DNA from: Candidatus Heimdallarchaeota archaeon
GTDB taxonomy: Archaea; Asgardarchaeota; Heimdallarchaeia; JABLTI01
Length of the DNA stretch: 11,927 nt
Reading direction: 5' to 3'
Assembly (NCBI GenBank): GCA_019894765.1
Contig: JAGXNT010000044.1
Span: forward strand, 1-11,927
Within the stretch, counting starts at the first letter, position 1. The number at the start of each line of letters is the position of its first letter. Under the pieces are notes generated by a model. That model worked only from the letters and a program-made list of their open reading frames with translations, was not told the DNA's origin and did not search any database. Shown in pieces: positions 5,869-11,927 of this stretch. A program made the translations under genes and the position numbers.

Positions 5869-8658
5869 ATGGATTGGGTGAGAATGAAGAAATCATGGAA
5901 TAATAAGGTTATTTTTCTAAGTATAATCCTAATTCTCTTTGGAGTAAGCCTAGCTGTAATTCCTAAATACAAGGAAATGCTTAGTGATCCATCTGAGGTA
6001 ATCATCAACAAAGCAAATGAGCAACTCGATAGCTGTTTCCTCACCCCGGAAAACGACACTCATTATCAGAACTTAACAGTTATTGATGAATGGGGATTCG
6101 GAAGATATCTTCAAATCCAAGATATTGCTGTAGTGGGAAACATCACTTACTTAGCAACTGGTTGGGGTCTTGTACTCTACAACACATCAGATCCTGCCAA
6201 ACCTACATTTATTAGTAAAACTTCTGATTTTTATAGCTTCAACAAAATAAGTGTTAGTGATGAGTTAGTATTTCTCCGACAAAGTTATGGTTATCGTCTA
6301 ATTATTGTGAATTGTAGTGATTTACTAAATCCCGTAATTATCAATGACATAGTGATTAATGAACTTGATGATCTTATTATCGAAGGTGATATTGGTTACC
6401 TTGCAACTTCGTATACTCTTTCCGAAGACACTATGCATAGTATACAAATTTATAATTTCAGCGACCCGTTAAATCCCATCAGAATAAGCTATTACAATCT
6501 TGGTTCAATAAGATACTCTAGTATTGAAAAACAAGGCGATTACTTGTTTTGTGTCTCATATAGAAACACCTTTGCGATTTTTGATGTCTCTGATGTATTG
6601 AATCCCCTCCTAGTAGTTACAGTAGTTACCGATGAGGATTATACTGAATTACTTGTGATAGATGATTTGCTTTACATGATGTCACGTTATACTTTTCAAA
6701 TATGGAATATCTCAGATATATTCCACCCTACTTTATGTGATACAGTTTATCTATCTGGTGCAATAGCATTTTCCGTTCAGAACAATTTAGCCTATATAGT
6801 CTTAACAGAATATTTTGAAACTGAATTCCTAATCTATAATGTTGCTAATCCCTATGTTATTACCTTCCTTACTTCTTATGATAATTTACTCTCGCAGCAA
6901 AATCTCATCGACTCAGCAATTCACACAGAAGGTAACATTGCTACGGTGACTTGCTATGATAACGGTTTTGTAGTTTTGAACATTTCAGATTACTCGAATG
7001 TTACACGAATCACATTTGAATTTTCAGGATATATTGGCGGGATATATCGAGTTGATGACTATGCAATCTTGAAATACAATAACCTAGGCATCAAAATCCT
7101 AAATATAACAGATATTCTAAATCCTCGAATTATATCCTCTACCTTCATTGAAGGATTATATGGGAATCTGTTTTTTGAGGACGATATATTGTATGTTTTC
7201 TCTACAATAACAGATGGATTATATATTTACAATGTCTCCGATCTTACTTCTCTCAAGGAAATATCCCACTTTGATTATATATACACTGTATATGAACTAT
7301 ACATCACGAATGGTCTAGCAGTTCTGCAATCACATGATCATTTTACCATACTTAATGTTTCAGACCCAAGTAATCCTATATTGCTTCATGAGTCAGCGTA
7401 CTATCAGTATATCGATGAAATAGCAATATACAACGAGTTCATAATTATTGGATACGGTTATTTCACTTTCACCTGTGGTATATTCAATATCTCAAACCCC
7501 TCCTCACCGGTACTCGTACAACAAATGGCTTTGCCACTACAACCTTTAAATCTAAAGGTCAATGGAACCTATTTGTACGTCCAAAATAATTATCCACATG
7601 AATTAGTAATCTATGATATAGAGGACATTTCTAATCCCGTATTAATAAAACAAATGACACTAAGTTCCTATATCTATCAATATGTAATACAAAATAATTT
7701 ACTGTACTTGTTCAATAGAGATACTGGAATTGAAATCTGGGAACTAGATTCAAATGATAATTTTATTTTTTATGGAGTATTATCCACTCCCATAACAAGT
7801 TTTTGGAGTCAAACAAATAGCCCTGCAATAGATGGGAATTTATTCTTTTTAGCTTTTAGCGATCGAATACTTGTTATCGGACTTGATAGTGATGATGATT
7901 CAATTGCTGATTACTTAGAAATAAATAAATACGGAACAAATCCTTTTGACGAGGACTCCGATGGCGACTTGATGGTTGATTGGTATGAAATATCTTTTGA
8001 TCTAGACCCTCTGAATGGGACAGATGCAGATCTTGACTATGATGGGGATAATTTGACGAATTATAATGAATCCGTAGTTTTAACTAATCCTTGGTTGAAC
8101 GACACGGACTCAGATTCCCTCACTGACGATTTAGAATTGTTTTATGGCACGAATCCATTAGATTCAGACACTGACAATGATATTCTTACTGATTTTGAGG
8201 AGCTATTTGACTACTTCACTGATCCCATAGACAATGACTCTGATAATGACTCTCTTATTGACGGGTATGAAATTTTGTTTTATCATACAGACCCCCTTAA
8301 CAACGACACGGATGATGATTTAATGGATGATTATTTTGAGGTCCATACAGGTCTTGATCCGCTCTTTGATGATGCTTCTTTTGACCTTGATTTAGATGGA
8401 TTATCTAACTATGAAGAATATCTTTTGGGGACCTATCCTAATAGAAGTGATTCGGATTACGATGGGTATTCCGATTTTGAGGAGATTGAAGCTGGAACTG
8501 ATCCTAGGGATAGTGCAAGTTATCCTGATTATCCTCCCCATCCTCTTCCTACTGAACCATTATCTTTGTTTGAGGGTTCTCTCACAATCTTTCTTGTTTT
8601 GTCTGCTTCTCTGTATTCACTCAGTAAATACCGCAAAAAAAGGAGGAGGAATCCATAA
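5869..8658 (+). CDS. Large secreted, membrane-anchored beta-propeller protein with Ca-binding Asp-rich repeats
   Basis: 929 aa. A signal peptide or signal anchor covers about residues 14-31. Residues about 70-672 contain about 13 LVIVD-type repeats of 40-50 aa, each with a core such as GLVLYNTSDPAKP, SIQIYNFSDPLNP or HFTILNVSDPSNP, which fold as beta-propeller blades. Residues 673-881 hold nine Asp-rich units of 22-26 aa (DxDxDx-x-xDxxE...TDP), like thrombospondin type 3 repeats, which bind Ca2+ and form a stiff stalk. A hydrophobic helix at about 902-920 followed by KYRKKRRRNP anchors the C-terminus. Most blades carry an N-x-S/T sequon. It is therefore a cell-surface protein, probably for binding or adhesion; no enzyme motif is visible. 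Start: ATG 5869 and ATG 5884 are both possible. The latter gives a cleaner signal peptide (MKKSWNNKVIFL) but its GGTGA lies only 2 nt upstream. It overlaps the next gene by one base. Confidence 0.88.
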   Translation: MDWVRMKKSWNNKVIFLSIILILFGVSLAVIPKYKEMLSDPSEVIINKANEQLDSCFLTPENDTHYQNLTVIDEWGFGRYLQIQDIAVVGNITYLATGWGLVLYNTSDPAKPTFISKTSDFYSFNKISVSDELVFLRQSYGYRLIIVNCSDLLNPVIINDIVINELDDLIIEGDIGYLATSYTLSEDTMHSIQIYNFSDPLNPIRISYYNLGSIRYSSIEKQGDYLFCVSYRNTFAIFDVSDVLNPLLVVTVVTDEDYTELLVIDDLLYMMSRYTFQIWNISDIFHPTLCDTVYLSGAIAFSVQNNLAYIVLTEYFETEFLIYNVANPYVITFLTSYDNLLSQQNLIDSAIHTEGNIATVTCYDNGFVVLNISDYSNVTRITFEFSGYIGGIYRVDDYAILKYNNLGIKILNITDILNPRIISSTFIEGLYGNLFFEDDILYVFSTITDGLYIYNVSDLTSLKEISHFDYIYTVYELYITNGLAVLQSHDHFTILNVSDPSNPILLHESAYYQYIDEIAIYNEFIIIGYGYFTFTCGIFNISNPSSPVLVQQMALPLQPLNLKVNGTYLYVQNNYPHELVIYDIEDISNPVLIKQMTLSSYIYQYVIQNNLLYLFNRDTGIEIWELDSNDNFIFYGVLSTPITSFWSQTNSPAIDGNLFFLAFSDRILVIGLDSDDDSIADYLEINKYGTNPFDEDSDGDLMVDWYEISFDLDPLNGTDADLDYDGDNLTNYNESVVLTNPWLNDTDSDSLTDDLELFYGTNPLDSDTDNDILTDFEELFDYFTDPIDNDSDNDSLIDGYEILFYHTDPLNNDTDDDLMDDYFEVHTGLDPLFDDASFDLDLDGLSNYEEYLLGTYPNRSDSDYDGYSDFEEIEAGTDPRDSASYPDYPPHPLPTEPLSLFEGSLTIFLVLSASLYSLSKYRKKRRRNP
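6079..7881 (+). repeat. LVIVD-type propeller repeat array (about 13 units)
   Basis: Repeat cores recur about every 40-50 codons: YNTSDPAKP, VNCSDLLNP, YNFSDPLNP, FDVSDVLNP, WNISDIFHP, YNVANPYV, LNISDYSNV, LNITDILNP, YNVSDLTS, LNVSDPSNP, FNISNPSSP, YDIEDISNP and a weaker WELDSNDN. The DNA has diverged too far to look repetitive; the periodicity shows only in protein. Confidence 0.75.
7885..8511 (+). repeat. Nine Asp-rich TSP3/EF-loop-like Ca-binding repeats
   Basis: Units start with DSDDDS, DSDGDL, DLDYDGD, DTDSDS, DTDNDI, DSDNDS, DTDDDL, DLDLDG and DSDYDG. Each is followed by xxDxxE and a TNP/TDP turn. Most units lack the Gly at the sixth loop position. Confidence 0.8.
8641..8649 (+). promoter_or_regulatory. 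Strong Shine-Dalgarno sequence of the second propeller gene
   Basis: AGGAGGAGG sits inside the end of the preceding gene, 8 nt before the ATG at 8658. With the TAATG stop/start overlap it supports coupled translation of the two surface proteins. Confidence 0.7.
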
Positions 8659-10946
8659 TGAAGTTAACTCTTCCTCTTACCACCAAAAAAGCACTCTCTG
8701 CTTTAGTTGTTCTCTTGCTTATTGGTAATTTTGTTAGTATAATGAGTTCACTAAGTTACACATCAGAGGAAAATTTGAATCCAATAAAAAATTCTCAGAA
8801 GGATTTCAATCCCTACATTGGTGAAAATTGTACCAAATTAGGTGAGTATGATTCCATTTATGGTCAGCCGCTTGAAATGATTATTTCTGATCTCGGATCA
8901 AAAACATATGCTTTTATCAGGGAAATGTATGGAATTCTAGTTGTAGATATTTCGTTTCCTGAAGAACCAATCTTCGTAACCCACTTATTTGAGCGAGAAT
9001 CGCTTATTAGTTTCTGTGTCTCCGGGGAGTATCTCTATATTGTCGATTATGCTCTTGCTTTGTTCATTTACAGCATTCAAGACATATATAATCCATTACT
9101 AGTCTTTTATGATGAATTTATGGAACATTATTACTTTACCAAATTATTTGTTTTTGATGACATATTATATGTTTGCGATGGTGCTTATGGTCTTGTTACT
9201 TTGAACGTGAGTAATCCTTTGAATCCTCAGTTCATCAGCCGGTATCAGCATCCTTTGTTTTACGATTATTTTTATTCTGTTGTTGTTCGTGATAATTTTG
9301 TTTTCATTACTGGTGACAATACTTTACAAATATTGGATATGACTGACATTTATAATCCCAATTTAACAGGTATTTTCGTGGAAGTCAAGGCTTCCTATTC
9401 GGAGTTAAGAGATCTTGTCCTTCAGGATGATTTGGCCTATATTGTTGGTGGTGATGGGAGCTTCTTTATCCTGAATATTTCTGATGTTTCAAATCCAACT
9501 CTAGTCAACCATATTTGGGATCAATCCCTGGATTACGAAGGTTTTCACCTCATTGGTTCCACCGGATATCTGCTTACGTCTAATGAAGGTCTTGTTCTCC
9601 TAAATTTGACAAACATGCATCAAATCACGTATTTTCAGAAGGTGTATAATCCCGGTTCTTACCGCTCGCTTGGTTATCACAATGGTTATATCATTCTTCT
9701 TGATAGTTTTGAAGGATTAGAGATTTACAATATTAAAGAAGATTATTCTGTTGAATTTGTGGCAAGATTCTGGGATGGCGGTTGGGGGACTGCTATAAAA
9801 GTTTGGAAAAACCATGCATTTGTTGCTAATAGTTATAATGGTCTGGAAATATACAAGATTAGCAATTCATTTACACCCGAACTTCGAAGTAGGCTGTATT
9901 TAGGTACTCAGTGTGGTAAATTCTTCTTCAACAAAGATCTCGTATACATTATCACAATTAACAAAGATCTATTTACGATTGATGTTTCGAATAAAAGGAA
10001 TCCAAAAGTCCTTGGGTCTCAGAGTCTTTTAATGACTGTCGATAATCTCACTCATTGGCCAAATTTGATTGAGATGTACGGTAATCAAGCTTTTATCTAT
10101 TATTTTGGTCCTTCCCAGAGATTCTTGGCCATCCTTGACATAACCAATTCGACTGGGTATCAAATAACAGATATACTACCACTTAGCACCTCTTTACGAT
10201 GCATAGTCTATGACTCTCCTTACTTATACCTTGTAGAAGGCAGTCGAAATTTCACCATTTATCATTATGACGAAAATCAGTGGGAGCTAATAGCTAGTGT
10301 TGAGTTGGATTCAAGTATTCGGGATTTATTTGTTCATCAAAACTATGCTTACTTTGCTATGTATGATGATCTGAGAATCTATAATGTAACTAACCCACAG
10401 AATCCTGTTGAAACAGTTATTTTTCATGGATTTGAGAATCCCTATGAGGGGTATGACAAAGTTGTAGTGAACTCAGATACTGCCTATTTAATAGGTGAAA
10501 GCAATAATGAATTACAATTCTTGAACGTTCAAGATAAGAATGATCCTTTCATTGAAGGAAGTTTTCAATGCAATGATTCACTTGAAGATGTTTTTGTAAA
10601 AGACAATGTGGTTTATCTTACAGGGAGGTATATCAACATTGAAATCATTCAGCATGATAAATTCGTTTCTCTTCTCAATTATATTATTTATACTCCCATT
10701 GCTGTTATTGGTTTTGCTTTTGCCATTCCAATCATCGTTCTGGTATTTATTAGGATAAGGCGTAGAAGAACTCCTCGTAAAACCACCCCAACAACCATTT
10801 CACTCCCCCGAGAAGAAATCAGCATTCCAACACAAGATCATGACAATACTTCTGGTATAAGTGTTTCACCAGAAGAGTATGATGATCCAAAATTGTTGGC
10901 TTTAGCTAAGAAGATAGTCGAAGCAGCTGAGAAGGACTCAATATAA
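8658..10946 (+). CDS. Membrane-anchored LVIVD-type beta-propeller protein with cytosolic tail
   Basis: 762 aa. A signal peptide (about 10-31, basic TTKKA then LSALVVLLLIGNF) leads into an ectodomain with about 14 LVIVD-type repeats (residues about 70-668), with cores such as GLVTLNVSNPLNP, SFFILNISDVSNP and DLRIYNVTNPQNP. Fourteen blades could form two seven-bladed propellers. A single transmembrane helix spans about 675-698 and is followed by RIRRRRTPRK, so the 64-residue tail is cytosolic. The tail has a Pro/Thr-rich linker and ends in an acidic-then-helical segment (EEYDDPKLLALAKKIVEAAE). Unlike its upstream partner it has no Asp-rich Ca repeats. The ATG overlaps the previous stop (TAATG) and has a strong Shine-Dalgarno sequence, so the two are one operon and are probably paralogues. 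The role is unknown; surface binding, adhesion or sensing is inferred. Confidence 0.87.
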   Translation: MKLTLPLTTKKALSALVVLLLIGNFVSIMSSLSYTSEENLNPIKNSQKDFNPYIGENCTKLGEYDSIYGQPLEMIISDLGSKTYAFIREMYGILVVDISFPEEPIFVTHLFERESLISFCVSGEYLYIVDYALALFIYSIQDIYNPLLVFYDEFMEHYYFTKLFVFDDILYVCDGAYGLVTLNVSNPLNPQFISRYQHPLFYDYFYSVVVRDNFVFITGDNTLQILDMTDIYNPNLTGIFVEVKASYSELRDLVLQDDLAYIVGGDGSFFILNISDVSNPTLVNHIWDQSLDYEGFHLIGSTGYLLTSNEGLVLLNLTNMHQITYFQKVYNPGSYRSLGYHNGYIILLDSFEGLEIYNIKEDYSVEFVARFWDGGWGTAIKVWKNHAFVANSYNGLEIYKISNSFTPELRSRLYLGTQCGKFFFNKDLVYIITINKDLFTIDVSNKRNPKVLGSQSLLMTVDNLTHWPNLIEMYGNQAFIYYFGPSQRFLAILDITNSTGYQITDILPLSTSLRCIVYDSPYLYLVEGSRNFTIYHYDENQWELIASVELDSSIRDLFVHQNYAYFAMYDDLRIYNVTNPQNPVETVIFHGFENPYEGYDKVVVNSDTAYLIGESNNELQFLNVQDKNDPFIEGSFQCNDSLEDVFVKDNVVYLTGRYINIEIIQHDKFVSLLNYIIYTPIAVIGFAFAIPIIVLVFIRIRRRRTPRKTTPTTISLPREEISIPTQDHDNTSGISVSPEEYDDPKLLALAKKIVEAAEKDSI
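8866..10660 (+). repeat. LVIVD-type propeller repeat array (about 14 units)
   Basis: Cores in order: VVDISFPEEP, YSIQDIYNP, LNVSNPLNP, LDMTDIYNP, LNISDVSNP, LNLTNMHQI, YNIKEDYSV, YKISNSFTP, IDVSNKRNP, LDITNSTGY, IYHYDENQW, YNVTNPQNP, LNVQDKNDP and IIQHDKFV. Each is preceded by an alternating hydrophobic strand such as DLAYIVGGDG or NYAYFAMYDD. Confidence 0.72.
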
Positions 10947-10966
10947 TTTGTTATTGAATGGCTCTT

Positions 10967-11584
10967 TTACTTAAAGTACTCTTGGACTAATTGTTCCTTG
11001 TCTTCTTGGTCGAAGGTTTCTTTTTCAGAGACTTTTTTGGAAATTTCATCAAGTTTAACCAAATTTTCCTCGTAATGTTTTATACGACTCTCTAGTTGAG
11101 TTTTTCTTCGATTAATGTGATTCTTATATTCATCGAGAAATTCAAGCATTTCCTCTTTTGTCTCAACTTTATTCAAATAATCATGAATTCGAGATCTTCT
11201 TCTAAAGATTGGGGGAGGATGTTTGCCAAAAGGAGTTATCTCTGTTAGGAAAGCAATCCTAGTAGTCCATTTTTCTCGCAACTCTACTAAGTGCTCATTT
11301 CCCTTGTCAGTAATTTTGTACAATCTTTGAGCTCTACCTTTTACTATGGTTTCTTCTGAGGTTAGGAGTTCCTTATCTTCCATGCCTTTTAGAACTCGGT
11401 ACACAGTTGTTTGTTTCGCTTGGTAGTTTTTCTGTAATTCGTAACCAGTAATACCTTCGGATTCCTCTGAAATCGTCCAAAGAAACACTAAGCGACTCAA
11501 TTCTTTCACTAGCTTGGGACCGAATGGCATATGTGGTCTGAAGGGGGACATTGGTCTGTGAGGATGCTTTCTTTCCATTTTCAT
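10967..11584 (-). CDS. PadR-family transcriptional regulator
   Basis: 205 aa. After a His/Pro-rich N-terminus (1-24), residues about 28-100 form a winged helix: ITGYELQK (45-52), the recognition-helix region QTTVYRVLKGMEDKELL (58-74), and the wing ending RAQRLYKITDKGNEHL. This is the PadR pattern. Residues about 143-190 form a charged coiled coil that should dimerise, as in PadR C-terminal domains. It is a DNA-binding repressor or activator; the ligand is unknown. The ATG at 11584 was chosen because a TATA box lies 26 nt upstream, giving a leaderless transcript. Met3 is an alternative. A perfect dyad directly upstream of the TATA box suggests autoregulation. It converges on the propeller operon with only 20 nt between the stops. 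Confidence 0.88.
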   Translation of the reverse strand: MKMERKHPHRPMSPFRPHMPFGPKLVKELSRLVFLWTISEESEGITGYELQKNYQAKQTTVYRVLKGMEDKELLTSEETIVKGRAQRLYKITDKGNEHLVELREKWTTRIAFLTEITPFGKHPPPIFRRRSRIHDYLNKVETKEEMLEFLDEYKNHINRRKTQLESRIKHYEENLVKLDEISKKVSEKETFDQEDKEQLVQEYFK

Positions 11585-11605
11585 TACCAGCTAGCTATTC
11601 TGTTA

Positions 11606-11614
11606 CTATAAATA
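11606..11614 (-). promoter_or_regulatory. TATA box of the PadR gene
   Basis: The minus strand reads TATTTATAG, centred 26 nt from the A of the ATG at 11584. This is the expected position for a leaderless archaeal message. Confidence 0.6.
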
Positions 11615-11619
11615 AAAAA

Positions 11620-11640
11620 ATATCTCCAGTTTGGAGATAT
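11620..11640. promoter_or_regulatory. Perfect 9-bp dyad next to the PadR TATA box: operator and/or terminator
   Basis: ATATCTCCA (11620-11628) and TGGAGATAT (11632-11640) are exact inverted copies with a 3-nt spacer. The dyad abuts the TFB-recognition region 5 nt upstream of the TATA box, so a dimeric regulator bound here would interfere with TBP/TFB loading. On the minus strand it is also followed directly by seven Ts, so in RNA it would resemble an intrinsic terminator for the gene upstream. The sequence alone does not decide between the two. Confidence 0.6.
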
Positions 11641-11658
11641 ATTCTCTTGGAAGAGGTT

Positions 11659-11684
11659 GGAACCCATGTGTGTTCATGAGTTCC
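11659..11684. repeat. Imperfect 10-bp inverted repeat upstream of the PadR gene
   Basis: GGAACCCATG (11659-11668) and CATGAGTTCC (11675-11684) pair with one mismatch (a G-U pair in minus-strand RNA) around a 6-nt loop. It lies between the two minus-strand genes. It may be a second regulatory site or a hairpin in the upstream gene's 3' end. Confidence 0.45.
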
Positions 11685-11700
11685 TTATTCTTGGATGTTG

Positions 11701-11707
11701 AAAAAAA
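11701..11707 (-). terminator. Poly-T tract after the edge gene
   Basis: Seven consecutive Ts on the minus strand begin 6 nt after the stop codon of the edge gene. This is a typical archaeal termination signal. Confidence 0.45.
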
Positions 11708-11712
11708 GTATC

Positions 11713-11927
11713 TTAAAAGTCGTCTTCATCAATCATCTTTTTGGCGAATTCTTTGTATCCTGTCTTTACGATCTTCTTGAATTCTTCTGTAGTGAATTCT
11801 TTCATTTTGCCAATTTCTTTGATGACATCTTCTATCTGATCTTCTAGTATATCCATCTTTTTCATTTTCTTCTCAAGATGTTTCTTGCGTTTTTCAACGC
11901 CTTTAATCATTATTTCCATGTGTTCAA
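11713..11927 (-). CDS. C-terminal part of a coiled-coil protein, possibly a second PadR-type regulator (5' end beyond the window)
   Basis: The frame is open to the right edge. An internal ATG at 11919 would give a 68-residue protein, but codons upstream of it (Glu-His) continue without a stop, so the start is probably outside. The visible part is highly charged, with heptad-like spacing (VEKRKKHLEKKMKKMDILEDQ), then a second helix (FTTEEFKKIVKTGYKEFAKK) and an acidic end. It resembles in style the coiled-coil C-terminus of the neighbouring PadR protein, with an E/N-H start, a basic helix and then a short acidic segment. A tandem PadR paralogue is therefore plausible but not shown. It lies 128 nt upstream of the PadR gene on the same strand. 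Confidence 0.55.
   Translation of the reverse strand, partial: EHMEIMIKGVEKRKKHLEKKMKKMDILEDQIEDVIKEIGKMKEFTTEEFKKIVKTGYKEFAKKMIDEDDF

Noticed and set aside
5823..5903. 26-codon ORF (MRFIAQESL...) overlapping the start of the first propeller gene
   Set aside because: It has no convincing Shine-Dalgarno sequence, overlaps the signal-peptide region out of frame and shows no recognisable sequence. It is more likely chance.
7885..8511. Dockerin/cellulosome interpretation of the Asp-rich repeats
   Set aside because: Dockerins have two repeats of a different spacing. Nine units of 22-26 residues with TDP turns fit thrombospondin type 3-like stalks better.
8396..8728. Plus-strand open frame across the junction of the two propeller genes
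   Set aside because: It is in the wrong frame over the Asp-rich repeats and anchor, and its hydrophobic look comes from reading GAT-rich codons shifted.

Overview
The window looks like a stretch of an AT-rich archaeal chromosome. The basis is archaeal-style TATA elements about 25-30 nt upstream of start codons (suggesting leaderless or short-leader transcripts), poly-T stretches instead of classical bacterial terminators, and the protein families. The families include a NosD-type beta-helix surface protein, LVIVD-type beta-propeller membrane proteins with Ca-binding repeats, a nucleotidyltransferase / CDP-alcohol phosphotransferase pair resembling archaeal inositol-phosphate enzymes, and PadR regulators. 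The surface proteins resemble those common in Asgard and some other uncultured archaea. I cannot fix the lineage from this window and treat Asgard as a guess. No rRNA, tRNA, CRISPR array, transposase or integrase is visible.

Region 1 (1-3409, minus strand, transcribed right to left). A nucleotidyltransferase (2435-3220) is followed after 14 nt by a membrane protein whose N-terminal half looks like a decayed nucleotidyltransferase and whose C-terminal half is a CDP-alcohol phosphotransferase (933-2420). A prolyl-iminopeptidase-type alpha/beta hydrolase comes next (871 down to the left edge, C-terminus cut off). The first two genes make biochemical sense together: one activates a phosphorylated polar group with CTP, and the other transfers it to or from a lipid-like alcohol in the membrane. 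The nucleotidyltransferase has no ATG, GTG or TTG able to give a full-length protein. Its signature motif begins only downstream of an ATT codon that is well placed behind a strong Shine-Dalgarno sequence. A perfect 10-bp inverted repeat abuts the hydrolase start.

Region 2 (3410-5749). A single-pass-anchored NosD-like beta-helix surface protein (minus strand) is divergent from a two-gene plus-strand operon. That operon encodes a small cysteine-containing TIGR04076-type protein and a TatD-family metal-dependent hydrolase, separated by 4 nt.

Region 3 (5869-10946). Two large exported, membrane-anchored repeat proteins overlap by one base (TAATG). The first has about 13 LVIVD-type beta-propeller repeats, nine Asp-rich thrombospondin-type-3-like Ca-binding repeats and a C-terminal anchor. 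The second has about 14 propeller repeats, a transmembrane helix and a 64-residue cytosolic tail. They are probably co-expressed cell-surface partners. Their ligand is unknown.

Region 4 (10967-11927, minus strand). A PadR-family regulator with a well-formed TATA box has a perfect 9-bp dyad just upstream of it. Beyond it is the C-terminal coiled-coil end of another, probably related, protein that runs off the right edge.
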